From Craterostigma plantagineum (lineage: Eukaryota; Streptophyta; Magnoliopsida; Lamiales; Linderniaceae), in assembly GCA_027422505.1 (NCBI GenBank), contig JAPQWV010000018.1, positions 10,124,001-10,188,000 of the forward strand: a stretch of DNA of 64,000 nucleotides, read 5' to 3'. The translations under genes and the position numbers were made by a program. Below, piece after piece: positions 1 through 11,638 of the stretch. The notes under the pieces are model-generated. The model was not told the origin of the DNA and searched no databases. It worked only from the letters and a program-made list of their open reading frames with translations. Each line of letters begins with the position of its first letter. Within the stretch, counting starts at the first letter, position 1.

Positions 1-2078
1 TGAGAATTAAAATAAATGCAATTAACTCCCTGTATTTTCTGTGTAGTAACGTCTAGCTTCCCTGGCAGAGATTAAAAAATCTGTACCACTTAGAAAGAAA
101 AACGTTAGAAATAATGGAGTTAATTTGGTATGTGACTAGCTCCTTTCCTTGTAGTGTCGACGTCTCACTCCTTAGTTTCGTTTGAAGGAATCTGAAACGC
201 TTAAAGAAAAACGTCAAAAATATTTGGAGCTAATGCACGATTTTTATATTTGCTCCCCCTCAAATAATGCGTAAAAATTGACTTATCATGCAATCATATG
301 AAATCAATTCAAGTCATGAGCGTATAAAACACAATTTTATCCAGTAAGCACATATACCTGGTCCCAAAGCATGTACTTAAGATACTGCGTGAGGGTAAGA
401 GCAGAATTTATCGCATTTAAACAATCCAGTATCAATGCAATCTAAATTACATTTAGAATGTGCGATAACAAAATAAATTCGCATTTATACAATTCAACGC
501 ATATGAAACATAAAATTTCACATCAGAATGTGCGAAACATACATCTTTTTTTTGGAAATTAAAACAAATTATTTTTCTATATATTTATATGTATAAAAAA
601 ATGTTTTTATGTATATTATTATTATAGTATGGGGTCAGATTATTTTGCTTCGATCAATCGTCACACCTAAAATTTTACAAGACATTTGAAAAAAGAAAAT
701 GTCGTCAAGTCATGTCGTCAAACTAAAGTCCTTAGTTCATAGACTGGTCAATTTCGATGATTCCCACTAGGTTCGCTCTTGCACTCAATAATTTCTCACT
801 TGGGATTTTTATATTTATATCGCTCAAGTCAACACAAGTAATTTTAAGTCAACTTACCCGTGATCGAGGCATTTTTTAATCATTTCACCTAAGCGGAGAC
901 CGTTGATTGGAATCAAAGGGTTGTAAGAGTTATAGTTTGGTTAGGACTTAGAAGGGAAGGAATTTAGGGGAAAGTGAGCTTATCTCTTCGTCATCTTCCA
1001 TTTCTGCGTCCGTCTCCTTTTTTTCGGGGTCTTTCTTCTTTTCAATCTTTTCTCCCTTTTTTTATTTTAAGAATTATCCCTTTTTATGCTATGCTCAAGC
1101 CGAAGCTCCGCTTCTCCACTAGGCTATAGGAGATTATCGTAGGTGAAGTTCTTCTTGGTGGTTCTCGGGCCGATACCGTGCTCCTCTTCTCTTAATCCCT
1201 AGAGAGGTTTCAGAGATTATCTTTTTTTTTTGGAGAAATTCACGGTTATGGAATTCGTACTCAAGGCTGCGCTCCTCTTCTCGTTTCCTGATATAAGACC
1301 GGATTATCGTTGGAGAATTTCACTTCGTGGTGCTCCTCTTTCCAATCGTTCTGACGAGCATACGAGATTATCGTTGGAGAAGTTCACAGCAGGATCCATG
1401 CCACCGTCTAAAAAAAGTCGGAAGGCATGTTCCTTTGGTCTGATTGCGCTTTGAGCAATACCTTCTTTTGTCATCATACTCCTTATTTTCTCCCCTCCTT
1501 TTCTTGTTTGAACAACCATCCGAGGAGTATATAATACGGTTGAAGGCTAGGATTGGGATGCAAAGGAAGAAAAGGGCATCGAAGAAGGCTCAAAGTGGAT
1601 GACTTAAGAACTAAAGAGAGGAAAAAAATTTATAAGGCCGAGTGAGGAATAACCTAGGTGCCCTTATCGTTTCCTAACGATCTAAGGCAAGGTGAGTATG
1701 AAGCCAAGTATCACTAGTTAAGACAAGCCTTGTTTTTTTCTTTCTTTGGATCTATTTCTCGAGTGAGTCACACATCAATTGATCCTCATATGTAGAGTGG
1801 CTTTGTGTCTAGTGGAGCAACATAATGACCTTTAGACACAAGAATGCGACTTAGACTGACAAAATTAAGCAATTAAATCGATCGCATGTCGGGGTAAAAT
1901 TCTAAGTGACTTTAGATCAAAGCATCCTAAAGGATTTCCTCATTCCCCTATATTATTGGTATATATATAGTATTTTTATATGTAATTTTTTATTTATTAA
2001 ATTCACGCAAGATAAAGCATATAAGCAAAGAAAACACATAGCATAGAACATTTAGTAGCACAGAAGATCAGGCACATA
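1..2078. other. Non-coding 3' flank of Copia element A
   Basis: I see no gene here. The stretch is AT-rich and lies downstream of the element A pol, which reads on the minus strand, so it probably holds decayed 3' untranslated and LTR sequence. Two degenerate tandem units of about 115 bp occur at 60-240, sharing an AAAAACGT...GGAG(T/C)TAAT segment. A polypurine run, AGGGGGAG on the minus strand, lies at 253-260. A second weaker run is near 1945. Around 980-1420 the phrase GAGATTATCG recurs, with GCTCCTCTT blocks. Short reading frames at 1230-1519 look like chance frames. No LTR boundary could be fixed. Confidence 0.4.
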
Positions 2079-3520
2079 TTACGGAAGATTCAACATGCCT
2101 AATTTTCCGACAAGGAATTTAAATCGTTTTTCATCCAATGCCTTGGTGAAAATGTCAGCTAGTTGGTACTCCGTGTTCACGAAATACATATCTATGGTGC
2201 CTTTTTCTACATGATCTTTTATAAGGTGATATCTAATGTCTATGTGTTTTGTGCGTGAGTGAAGAACAAGATTGCAAGTAATAGCAATGGCACTATGACT
2301 ATCACTATATATGGGTATATGATTTAAATTGTATACCCATAGTCGCGAAGTTGAGTCCGCATCCACAGCATCTGGGAGCAGTAACTGGTGGCAGCCACGT
2401 ATTCTGCTTTGGCCGTCGAAGTTGACACACAGTTCCGCTTTTTGGATGACCAGCAGACCAGCTTTTTGCCTAGAAATTGAGCGCCACCGGACGTGCTTTT
2501 CCTATCCATTCGGCAACCTGCATAATCAGCGTCAGTATAGCCTATAAGTTTGAAGTTCGTACCCTTTGGATACCATAGGCCAAGGGTAGAAGTGCCCTTA
2601 AGGTAACGCATAATCCTTTTAACCGCTAGCATATGGGATTCTTTGGGATCGGCTTGAAAACGGGCAGATAAGCAGGTGGCGAACATGATATCCGGCGGGC
2701 TCGAAGTGAGGTAGAGAAGTGATCCAATGATGCTGCGATACAGTGTGACGTCGACCGTCTTGCCAGAGGGATCGGCATCCAACTTGCAACTTGGTGACAT
2801 AGGAGTGCTGAGAGGCTTGCTCTGATCTTGATGGAATTTCTTCAGAATATCCTTGATGTATTTTGTCTGATTTATGAAACTCCCATCTTCGAGTTGCCTG
2901 ACTTGTAGTCCTAAGAAGAACTGCATCTCTCCCATGTGACTCATTTCGAACTTACTTTTCATTTGATCTCCAAACTTCGAGCAAAGACGTGCATTAGTTG
3001 ATCCAAAGATGATGTCGTCGACGTATACTTGAACGACCATCAGATCTTTGTCTTTACTTTTGATGAAGAGAGTTGTGTCTATCGTTCCTCGTATGAATCC
3101 AGACTTCACGAGAAATTCACTCATGACATCGTACCAAGCACGTGGGGCTTGTTTTAGTCCATAGAGAGCTTTGTCTAATCGACAGACGTAATCGGGATGT
3201 TCTTGATCAACGAAGCCTTCCGGCTGAGCGACGTAGACTTCTTCTTTTAACATGCCATTGAGAAAGGCTGTTTTAACATCCATTTGATAGACTTTGAAGT
3301 CTTTGTGGGCCGCAAAAGCCAGGAGAAGACAGATAGCTTCGATTCGGGCAACAGGAGCATATATCTCGTCGTAGTCGATGCCTTCCTGTTGATTGTATCC
3401 CTTCGCAACTAGCCTTGCTTTGTTCCGGATCACTTCACCATCTTCATTCTTCTTATTTTTGAATACCCATTTGGTTCCGACAATTGTTTTTCCATGCGGA
3501 CGGGGTACTAAGGTCCACAC
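2079..3520 (-). pseudogene. Copia A reverse transcriptase-RNase H
   Basis: Reverse transcriptase and RNase H of a Copia polyprotein, which would copy element RNA into cDNA. The longest frame (2324-3520, 398 aa) begins WTLVPRP, continues through [19 protein letters not shown] and [12 protein letters not shown], and holds the catalytic YVDD in [12 protein letters not shown]. RNase H follows with DADYAGC and a KAEYVAA motif, where STAEAEYVAA is usual. The last 95 codons (2079-2366, with HSRTKHIDIRYH and LADIFTKAL) are in another frame, so a frameshift near 2330-2345 breaks the protein. It is otherwise well preserved. Confidence 0.9.
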
Positions 3521-3856
3521 TTAAAGACGTTCGAATTGATGAAGTTCATCATGCATCGCTATCACCCAATCCGAGTCTTGAAGTGCGTCTGCTACCTTGG
3601 TAGACTCATTATTACTTAAGAAGCAGCTGAAGAGACTGTGTTGACGACGTGTCCTCACTCCAACCAAAGGATCGCCAATTATCTGATCAACCGGGTGTCC
3701 TCTAGTCCACTTACGCTCATGAGGCAAGGCTGAAGACAATGCATCAGCCATCTGTGGGTCTAGATTTCCTGTAGTCTCTGATTGATCAATTGCGTGAGGA
3801 AGTTCCAATTCTGCACTTGGAACGATCGTCTCTGGTGATTCTTCCTGAATAACCAC
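3521..3856 (-). pseudogene. Copia A linker between integrase and RT
   Basis: A 111-codon stretch immediately upstream of the RT frame and separated from it by a stop at about 3521. It carries the TRKWTRGHP..QIIGDP type of linker and the DSDWVIAMHDEL...F motif that directly precedes RT in plant Copia polyproteins (consensus W..AM..EL..F). The region between here and the integrase C-terminus at about 4123 is full of stops but still shows acidic/serine-rich linker remnants on the minus strand. Confidence 0.75.
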
Positions 3857-4122
3857 TGTAGGTTCTTCGTTATTCTGTGGCTATTCCGAATCGGGTGAGT
3901 TAGGGACGTGAGAAGCGCCTGGTACGTCGGTCTAGCCGGGTAAAGAGTCTATTGTAGGTGTAGCAGTGTGTGACCGATATACTGGCTCGAAGAGAGAGTC
4001 CAAATCGTCTAATGCAAGTCTTATTGCTTCTTCTGACGTTGAATTCGGAATTGTTGCCATCTTCTGTTTGTTTTGTGCCAACACACCAGTGAAAACAGGT
4101 TCTGAACTGTTATATTCAGAAG

Positions 4123-5047
4123 CTATCTAGTTGGATACGGGTCGTGAACTGAGGTGACCAAAAGCCAAATCCGCCACTTCGTGAAAAGTGACGTTGTAGC
4201 TTTCTTTGATTGTGTGGTTGGACTCGATGTATACTCGGTACGCTTTCGAGGTTGAAGAATACCCGACGAAAGTGGCTTCGAATGCTTTAGGGTCGAACTT
4301 AGTACGTTGCTCTCGGTCGTTCGCCACAAAGAACTTGCACCCGAAGACTTTGAAGAATGAAATGTTGGGTACTCGATTGTGTGAACCACCGTCCTGTTTT
4401 GAGGGTATTTACTGCTTCCGCCCAGAGAAATGTGGAAGTCCAGAATGGATGAGCATCATACGCACGGCTTCCACTAGTGTTCTGTTCTTTCGTTCGACTA
4501 CCCCATTCTGTTGAGGAGTCTTGGCGGCTGAAAATTGTTGACTTATCCCAAGTTTCTGATAAAATTCACTGAGACATCTGTTCTTGAACTCAGTGACATT
4601 GTCTATTCAAATGACTTGGATATGCTGCAGCAAATTTTGAGTAGAGTTCACGAAATTGACGATCAAGTCCCCGTCTCATCTTTTATTAAGAGAAACCTTG
4701 TCCTTGTGTAGCTAGAGTAGTCATCGACTATAACCAGCAGATACTTGCGTCCATTTATGGTATGTTTCTTCATCGGTCCACAGAGGTCCATATGTAGCAG
4801 TTCCAGAGGACGTGAAGTAGAGGCCACTTGTTTGATATTATGAGATGCTCGCTTCATTTTTCCTAATTGGCACGCCGAACAATGATGCTCCTTTTGTAAA
4901 GTTATAGTTGGAAGACCATGAGCCAACTTTTTTTGTTGAGGGATGTTGAAGAGCTTTGATGTTGAGATGAGACATGCATTGATGCCATAAGCTGTTCCTC
5001 TGAATTACAGTCTGAGAGATGAGGCAAACAGCTGTTGAGGGCCGCAC
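4123..5047 (-). pseudogene. Copia A GAG-pre-integrase and integrase
   Basis: Integrase region broken into several frames. From the 5' side: a GAG-pre-integrase remnant with LWHQCMSHLN and, in other frames, the zinc-binding CSACQLGKMKRASH. Then comes the start of the catalytic core, HMDLCGP...GRKYLLVIVDDYSSYT. The C-terminal part has FDPKAFEATFVGYS and KAYRVYIE, the usual core-end motif. The central core (about 4390-4660), which should hold the second Asp and the Glu, is scrambled by stops and indels. Integrase would insert element cDNA; this one cannot function. Confidence 0.8.
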
Positions 5048-5052
5048 GGACG

Positions 5053-5403
5053 TCAGGTTGATCGTGTAAAGTTGGATTTCCGAAGTCCATAGAGGAGTGT
5101 TGTGTCCTGACTATCCAAAATTCTGCACCGGTCAGTGTGAAAGACCACTTGAAATCCCTTATCACAGAATTGGCCTATGCTGAACAAGTTATGGCGGAGG
5201 CCTTCGACGTATGAGACATCTTTTATAGTCAGATTCTCCAGACTGATATCCCCAAGTCCTAGAATTAGGGCTGAGTCGTTGTTTCCAAACCTGACTTTTC
5301 CATTCAGTCGGTCTTGATAGTTGCTCAGCAGCTCTTGATTTCCCGTCATGTGTGTGGAGCAACCAGAGTCGAGGTACCACACATGATGGATCTGCAAAAA
5401 CAA
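5053..5403 (-). pseudogene. Copia A aspartic protease
   Basis: Aspartic protease domain of the Copia polyprotein. The catalytic motif DSG is in VWYLDSGCSTHMTG, the standard Copia form, followed by VRFGNNDS and VSYVEGLRHNLFSIGQ. The domain is complete in one frame, but the stretch just upstream (about 5403-5415) carries a stop in the gag frame followed by TTGTTTTTGCAG. The same arrangement appears in element D at about 58,170-58,195, so a gag/pol frame break here may be a family feature. Confidence 0.85.
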
Positions 5404-5404
5404 G

Positions 5405-5715
5405 TTAGAGAGCTTTAGGTGCCCACGTAAGCACGGGTCCTCTCAGATTAGCATATTTAGTTTTAGGTTCAGATATGATTCCTAAATTAATTTCAATAGG
5501 AATTTTAGCGACCCAGGTTGCCTTCAAGGAAGTAACTTTGGGTTTGGCTTTAGGAGACTTATCCTTTATGACTTTTGTCTTCTTAGGAGGTGTTTTAGGA
5601 ACCCAAGTGGGTTGAACCTGGCAGGGAAGTTGAATTTCAGCACGTACAAATGCTTTGGTAGGCTTGACTGAGGAAAATATCTTTTCTTTTGATAATCTTC
5701 TAAGGTGCTTGGGAG
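5405..5715 (-). pseudogene. Copia A gag C-terminal tail
   Basis: About 100 codons of lysine-rich sequence with repeated TWVPK/TWVAK/TWAPK units (PTWVPKTPPKKTK, KATWVAKIP, LTWAPKAL), typical of the region between gag and protease in Sirevirus-like Copia elements. The frame continues upstream into [19 protein letters not shown], which is RT from family B, so the reading frame crosses an element-element breakpoint at about 5715. The tail ends in a stop just before the protease. Confidence 0.65.
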
Positions 5716-6578
5716 ATTCAATACGAGGTCTCTGCGAGAAACCTTGTGCAACAAGCCGTGCTTTATATCTCACAATTTCGCCATTTTCATTTCTCTGTCT
5801 AATAAAACCCATTTAAATCCCACCGGCTTTACATTTTCTGGTATGCGGACTACAGGTCCGAAAACTTTTCGTTTCTCAAGTGATTTTAGTTCTTCAGCGA
5901 TTGCATCTTTCCATTTTGGCCAATCTTTTCGTAGTCTGCATTCGTTTACAGACCTTGGTTCATGATCCTCAATTTCATTCATCTCATTCATTTCAAGTAG
6001 CGCTAAGTTAAATGAGAATTTATCGTCAACGTTGACTTTATCTCGGTTCCATCTAATTCTGTTCTGGGCATAATTGATGGAGATCTCTTCATTATTTTTA
6101 ATATCTTCAGGTACCTGAGTTTCATTTGTATCGTCATTTATGCCCATCGACTCTTCTTTAGTAGATAAATCCTCGATTGGACCATTCTTATTATTTGCTC
6201 CTTTTCTTTTCCGAGGATTTTTATCTTTGGAACCGAATGGCCTACCACGCTCAGCTGTGGTTTAGGCTCAATATCTCATATTTGTTCCGTAGAAACATCA
6301 ATTCTTGCAGGAGCATTAACAGCCGGAATATGTGACTTAGTCACTCTCTTTGGGTTAGTAAAGTTGTCTGGCAATTGATTCGCTAAGCTTTGAATTATCT
6401 TTTGAACTTCCAGTTCACATTCTTTCGTTCGAGGATCATAATGATTTAGCGATAATTCATTCCAACTAATATTTCTTTCCAGCTGTTTCTTTTCTCCCCC
6501 TAATGTCGGAAAATTTGTTTCATCTAAGTGACAGTCGGCAAATCTAGCCGTGAATAAATCTCCAGTTAGCGGTTCCAA
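5716..6578 (-). pseudogene. Copia B linker and RT start
   Basis: Frames 6276-6578, 5770-6147 and 5716-5812 together give the integrase-RT linker, the W..A..EEL.SLEK..V.GPVV...NVKPVGFKW block and the first RT motif, [20 protein letters not shown]. The frame changes at about 5800 (methionine-rich MKMAKL end) and at about 6200. Translation runs straight from RT into element A gag at about 5715. The right-hand copy extends slightly further ([18 protein letters not shown]) before its own break. Confidence 0.75.
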
Positions 6579-7170
6579 ATATCAAATCCGACATATATTC
6601 CCAACCTCCTTTGAGGTCCCATCTATGTGCGTTGTGGTGGCGCAATTGGAACATATACCGCACATCCAAAAATTCGTAGATAGGAAATATCTGGTTCCTG
6701 ACCATAAACCATTTGTAACGGGGAGATATCATGGTAATTGTTGGCCTGATGCGAATTAGTCCCGCTGCATGTAATATAGCATGTCCCCAATAAGACGAGG
6801 GAAGTTTCGACTTCATCAATAATGGTCTTGCAATTAATTGCAGACGTTTAATCAACGATTCTACAAGACCGTTTTGGGTATGAACATGTGGCACAGGATG
6901 CTCAACATCAATACCGATAGACATACAATAATCATTAAATGTCTTGGAAGTAAATTCGCCAGCATTGTCAAGGCGTATTTTCTTTATCGGATAATATGGA
7001 AAATGTGCTCTTAATCGAACCAACTGAGCAAGCAACCTCGCAAATGCCACATTCCTTGTAGATAATAAAGATACGTGGGACCATCTAATCGATGCATCAA
7101 TTAATACCATAAAATATTTAAATGGTCCACATGATGGGTGTATCGGCCCACAAATATCACCATGTAACAT
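6544..7170 (-). pseudogene. Copia B integrase core (left copy)
   Basis: A 208-codon frame with the integrase core: [38 protein letters not shown] and HTQNGLVESLIKRLQL, i.e. the D-D-E catalytic pattern, here D in GDICGP, D in RLDNAGEF and E in LVESLIK. The C-terminal YMFQLRHHN stretch is frame-damaged. This copy keeps the C-terminal half of the core that is deleted in the right-hand copy at about 17,282. Confidence 0.85.
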
Positions 7171-7843
7171 TCCAAAAATAAAATAAATTCATTCTTTACT
7201 TTCATTGGTGATGGTCGAACAATTAACTTCCCTTTAGAGCAAGCAGCACAAGACAATTCATTAGATTGAAGAATCCTTTGGTTCTTTATCGAATGTCTAC
7301 GTGAATTTTCAATTATTTTTCGCATCATAATTGAATCGGGATGGCCCAACTGGTCATGCCAAACATTAAATGTATTGTCTTCAGTAAACTCCTGGTTTAC
7401 GATAGCATACGACTCAATTGTTCTTAGATATGTATAGTATAACCCAGAGTCAAAAGAAGGTAATATTTCCACGATTCTTTTATCATTTGAAATCACTTTT
7501 GTCATGTGCAAATATTCGACGTTCCCTTTTCTGTCGTCTCAACATGATATCCATTATTTCGAATAGCTTTAAAGCTTAGTAAATTTCTTTGAGACTTAGG
7601 AGAATATAAGGCATTTTCGATTATTAGCCTTATCCCTTTTGGCAGTAAAATGCTAGCTCTTCCGGAGCCTTCAATTATATTTGTACTGCCCGAGATAGTA
7701 ATGACACTCTCTCCTTTCATTTCAAGATGATCAAAATATTTCTTATTTCTCAGAATCGTATGAGTCGTTGCGCAGTCTGCGAGACATAATTCTCCATTGC
7801 ACATGCTCGTATCCATTGTATGAATGTCCTTAATAATAAGCAC
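7101..7843 (-). pseudogene. Copia B protease and GAG-pre-integrase (left copy)
   Basis: Two overlapping frames. The 7502-7843 frame carries the protease; its active-site motif reads LADCATTHTIL, so the usual DSGA is replaced by DCAT, which is shared with the right copy (VDCATTHTIL) and is probably a family trait. The 7101-7511 frame holds the GAG-pre-integrase zinc motif: WHDQLGHP, then CAACSKGKL. A frameshift near 7505 separates them. The protease start abuts the 16-bp LINE target duplication at 7846. Confidence 0.8.
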
Positions 7844-7845
7844 AT

Positions 7846-7861
7846 AATAACCATTATTATT
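7846..7861. repeat. Target site duplication, LINE-1 3' side
   Basis: The 16-mer AATAACCATTATTATT is present here and again at 13,941-13,956, flanking the minus-strand LINE exactly. The right-hand Copia B copy has only one version of this site in the matching position (about 16,284-16,310 on the plus strand), the expected empty site. A perfect 16-bp duplication indicates target-primed integration and a fairly recent event. Confidence 0.95.
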
Positions 7862-8023
7862 TTTTTGGTGTTAGGTCCCATATATATATATAAAAGTGTA
7901 CAAAATGAGTGGGAGATCAACTCCACACAGCCAACCAGTAACAGGCTACTGGGCAAACACAAACGGCAACCGTCTATTATCTAGGTTACCAGTCTACCAA
8001 GCTACTCACTCAAAAAAAAAAGT

Positions 8024-11000
8024 CTACCAAGCTACTCGCCACAATCTGCGAATAGCATTCCGCTGGAGCTCGTACTTAGCCGGCGTACCACTAATCCTCA
8101 TAGTAACCAACGCAAGCACGCATCCGACGATTCGATGAGGGGGCGTGATAAGCCCCTCCCGCCATCTTCTGTTCCGTGCCTGCCAGATGTGATAGACGAG
8201 CGAAGCTAAAATATGGCGTGAAGCAGCATGGAGAAGGTGCTTCCCCAGCCAGCGAGCCGACGCCCATCTAATGCCCGCATGCCATTCGGGTATCGGCCAA
8301 GGCCATCTAATCCTCTTCCTAAGCAGGCGAATGCACTGACGCGAGAATGCACATTCGAAGAACAGGTGCTGTGCCGTCTCATAATGCAGCTCATCACATA
8401 ATACACATGCTGGTGTGCCTGCCCTCTGAGCCACCCATGGCTTGTCCCTCGTTGCCAATCGCTCCTGTATGCCAAGCCAGAGGATAAACTCATGTCTTGG
8501 AACCTTCAACGGCCCCCCAAAGAGGACCGCCCACGGCACAGGCGATCGTCTGTACCTAATCGCCTCTCTGGCCAAACGAGACGTCATGTTTCCATCAGCC
8601 GCCCCAGTCCAAATTAAAGTATCCTGACTCCCCATATCCACCGGTGGAAGCAGACGGCTAATCTCCATGTACTCCAATGTTCCTTGCCCTGGCCAGTTCC
8701 ATCCCTGCGAATTGATAACTACACTTAACCTTGAGTCAGATGGCAGCCCCATCGCAAGGGGGCCACGAGGAAAACGCTCCAGTAATGGTGTAGGCAGCAG
8801 CCAAGGATCCTTCCACAACCATAGCGTAGACCCGTCTCCAATTCTGAATGTGACCAGAGGCCGAATCAGCGGTCTAAATTGCAAGAGCTTCCTCCAGCTC
8901 CAAGAATAGTTCGCTGAAACAGGGAGATCCCATATTGAACGTGAATGTAGTCGAGTCCTATATAACCAAGCCACCCAAATCGAGTCAGGCGTTTTACGCA
9001 GCACACTCCATAGCATCTTCATCAGGAGCGCTTTATTATCAGCGGTAATAGATCTCAGCCCGATTCCCCCCTCAGCCACGGGTAAGCATAACACATCCCA
9101 AGTCACCTTCGCAGATGAGCCCCCCCACAAGAACGTCCTAAAGCGAGCTTCCAAAGCCCTGACAACACCCTTAGGCAGTAAGAACACTCCAGACCAATAC
9201 ACATGCAAGGCCTGGAGTACCGATTTGATCAGTTGTAAACGACCGGCGTACGACAGAGAGCGGTTTAGCCAAGATCCAAGCCGTTGGTCCACCCGTTGCA
9301 ATAATGGTGCACAGTCTCCAATTGAGAGGCGAGAGGCAATGAGAGGTACCCCCAAGTATCGAACAGGTAGGCGTCCCACTCGAAAGCCCATAAGCGACTG
9401 CAGCTGCGATGTCAATCCTTCAGCCCGGCGTGAAAGGTACATCTCACTTTTGTCGGGGTTCGGTTGTAACCCCGACAATGTCGCAAACCGCCCCAATGCA
9501 TCCTTTAGTACTCCAATCGACTCCACATCCGCATTACTAAAAAGCAGCAAATCATCAGCAAACGCTAACGAAGCCAGACCCAGCGCCTCACACCTCCAGT
9601 GATACCGAAATCGTGGTGCCTCAGATATGCAGATGGATATCAGCCCATGAAGCACCTCCATAACCAAGGTGAAGAGATACGGCGAGATGGGATCGCCCTG
9701 TCTGATTCCCCTCCTCCCCTCAAAAAACCCGACCGCTTGTCCATTCAGATTCAGCGAGAAAGCGGTCGTCGTCAAGCACGACCGGATCCATCCAATGTAT
9801 GTTGGATGAAATCCCATGGCTTGAAGAACCGCCAATAAGAAGGTCCATTCCACCTTATCATAAGCCTTTGCTAGGTCGACCTTAAACATCGCCCTCGGGG
9901 GGCGACCCTTGGAGTTATATCCAAGGCAGAGTTCCTGTGCCAGAAGAATGTTATCGCTAATGCGCCGGCCAGGAATGAAAGCCGTCTGTGTCCCATGGAC
10001 TAAGCCTGGCAAAGAAGGCTTTAAACGGTTGGCCAAAATCTTGGAGATCACCTTGTACAGGACATTACAGCACGAAATGGGCCGAAAATCAGTCGCTCGC
10101 CGTGGAGACTCTATCTTAGGGATCAAAGTGATGAGGGTACTATTGAGTCCCTTGAGAAGCTTGCCTATACGAAAGAAATCGAGGACAGCATTAACGATAT
10201 CATCACCAATAACCCCCCAAGCCGCCTTGAAGAAAGCAACCGTGTACCCATCAGGTCCCGGCGCTTTCTCATCCCCCATAGAGAAAAGCGCCTCACGTAC
10301 CTCCATACTATCAACAGGCCGAATCATAAAATCCGCATCCGCTGGGGAAAGCGTACGCGTAATTGCCTCCCGAATCGCTGCAGCCGAGATTGGTGATGCA
10401 TGGGCTGATTGACCGAGAAGCTGCTTATAGAAACTAATGAGTTCACCCTCTACCAAGTCAGGAGTCTCCAAAAGGTCCCCGTCCGCACTTTCCAAGGAGA
10501 GGATGCGGTTAGTAGCTCGACGCATGGCCACCCTTCTGAAGAAGTAGGAAGAACACTGATCACCATCCTTCAACCAAGCCAATTTGGCGCGCTGTGAAAG
10601 AGCTGTATGCTCCACCTCCACCGCCTTCGCATACAACGCTCGACACATCCTCTCCAAATCGAAGAAGAGGCCCTCATGTGGAAAGCGTGAGAAGAAGTCC
10701 TGAGCAATGTCCAAGAACCTTCTCGCCTCAGCAACATTATCCGCCAGTTTTCCTTTGACCCTCCTCATCTGCCGGAAAATTGGCTTCAACAACTTCAACC
10801 GCTGCACGACAACAAACATAGGGTACCCATGCATTGGCAGGTGCCAAATGCGTTGGACCTGTTCGAGAAAGGCATATTCCTTCGTCAAAAAATTCTCGAA
10901 CCGAAACATCACCTTATGCTGACGCGATGTAGCAGCTCCCAAAAGAATGGGCGAATGGTCTGATGATGCAGGCAAGGTACAGCGACAGAATGAATCCGGA

Positions 11001-11638
11001 TAGCGTGCAAACCACTGGGGATTGCCCAACATACGGTCAAGCCGACGCCAAATCCCCGCAGTCCCCCTTTGCTGATTGTACCATGTGAAAACCTGACCAA
11101 TCGTAGGTATTTGCAAAAGATCCGCCCCTACTAGGCATGACTGGAAGTCCTCCATATCTTGCCTAGGAGGTGCTCCCCCTCTCCCCTCCCCCATGTGCAA
11201 AATGGCATTGAAGTCCCCCAGAACCATCCATGCCTCCGCCATACGGGTTTGGGACATAGTAATCAACTCCTCCCATAAAGGAAGTCTATCCTCTCTCCGT
11301 GACTTCCCATAAACAAAGGAGACATATATCATCTCCCTATCCACCTCTGACATGACGCGACAATGCACCGCTTGATCCGAGAAGTCAAGCACCTCCACTT
11401 TTAGGGTAGCAGGGTCCCATCCAACCCAAATCCTTGTACCCGGCCCCTCATTATAGTCAAAGAACCAACTCCATCGTCCTCTAATCCCACTCGAAATGAA
11501 ACCCGCGTTAGATTCCGCAACTCGCGTCTCCAATAGCCCAATCATACTCAATCCCTCCTGTTCGATCAAGTGCCCCACCGCCCTCTTGTGGTCTTGTTTG
11601 TTAAGACCACGCACATTCCACGAACCCATATGTATCAT
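8024..11638 (-). CDS. LINE-1 ORF2: AP-like endonuclease and reverse transcriptase
   Basis: An uninterrupted 1204-codon frame. The N-terminus (residues 1-240) is an exonuclease/endonuclease/phosphatase domain: SWNVRGLN, GLLETRV, VLGDFNAIL and SDHSPI carry the metal and catalytic residues that nick target DNA. The RT domain follows at about 480-760: APGPDGYT, FRPISCCNV, FIPGRRISDNILLAQEL, KVDLAKAYDKVEW, GIRQGDPISPYLF and catalytic FADDLLLF. The C-terminus has a zf-RVT zinc motif, CVLCDELHYETAQHLFFEC. Its ATG overlaps the ORF1 stop by 4 nt (ATGA at 11,638-11,635). Length and domain order match plant L1 ORF2, so it may encode active enzyme. Confidence 0.92.
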   Translation of the reverse strand: MIHMGSWNVRGLNKQDHKRAVGHLIEQEGLSMIGLLETRVAESNAGFISSGIRGRWSWFFDYNEGPGTRIWVGWDPATLKVEVLDFSDQAVHCRVMSEVDREMIYVSFVYGKSRREDRLPLWEELITMSQTRMAEAWMVLGDFNAILHMGEGRGGAPPRQDMEDFQSCLVGADLLQIPTIGQVFTWYNQQRGTAGIWRRLDRMLGNPQWFARYPDSFCRCTLPASSDHSPILLGAATSRQHKVMFRFENFLTKEYAFLEQVQRIWHLPMHGYPMFVVVQRLKLLKPIFRQMRRVKGKLADNVAEARRFLDIAQDFFSRFPHEGLFFDLERMCRALYAKAVEVEHTALSQRAKLAWLKDGDQCSSYFFRRVAMRRATNRILSLESADGDLLETPDLVEGELISFYKQLLGQSAHASPISAAAIREAITRTLSPADADFMIRPVDSMEVREALFSMGDEKAPGPDGYTVAFFKAAWGVIGDDIVNAVLDFFRIGKLLKGLNSTLITLIPKIESPRRATDFRPISCCNVLYKVISKILANRLKPSLPGLVHGTQTAFIPGRRISDNILLAQELCLGYNSKGRPPRAMFKVDLAKAYDKVEWTFLLAVLQAMGFHPTYIGWIRSCLTTTAFSLNLNGQAVGFFEGRRGIRQGDPISPYLFTLVMEVLHGLISICISEAPRFRYHWRCEALGLASLAFADDLLLFSNADVESIGVLKDALGRFATLSGLQPNPDKSEMYLSRRAEGLTSQLQSLMGFRVGRLPVRYLGVPLIASRLSIGDCAPLLQRVDQRLGSWLNRSLSYAGRLQLIKSVLQALHVYWSGVFLLPKGVVRALEARFRTFLWGGSSAKVTWDVLCLPVAEGGIGLRSITADNKALLMKMLWSVLRKTPDSIWVAWLYRTRLHSRSIWDLPVSANYSWSWRKLLQFRPLIRPLVTFRIGDGSTLWLWKDPWLLPTPLLERFPRGPLAMGLPSDSRLSVVINSQGWNWPGQGTLEYMEISRLLPPVDMGSQDTLIWTGAADGNMTSRLAREAIRYRRSPVPWAVLFGGPLKVPRHEFILWLGIQERLATRDKPWVAQRAGTPACVLCDELHYETAQHLFFECAFSRQCIRLLRKRIRWPWPIPEWHAGIRWASARWLGKHLLHAASRHILASLVYHIWQARNRRWREGLITPPHRIVGCVLALVTMRISGTPAKYELQRNAIRRLWRVAW

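Larger units (their letters stand above)
2079..5715 (-). mobile_element. Ty1/Copia retrotransposon remnant A
   Basis: Reading the minus strand from 5715 to 2079, the order is gag C-terminus, protease, GAG-pre-integrase, integrase, linker, reverse transcriptase, RNase H. Integrase before RT is the Copia order. Sequence motifs resemble the Sirevirus-like branch. Several frameshifts and stops show it is dead. Its right edge is a breakpoint at about 5715, where the RT of a different Copia family (B) begins on the same strand, so its gag N-terminus and 5' LTR are missing. Element D at 54.8-58.3 kb is a close relative in the same orientation. Confidence 0.85.
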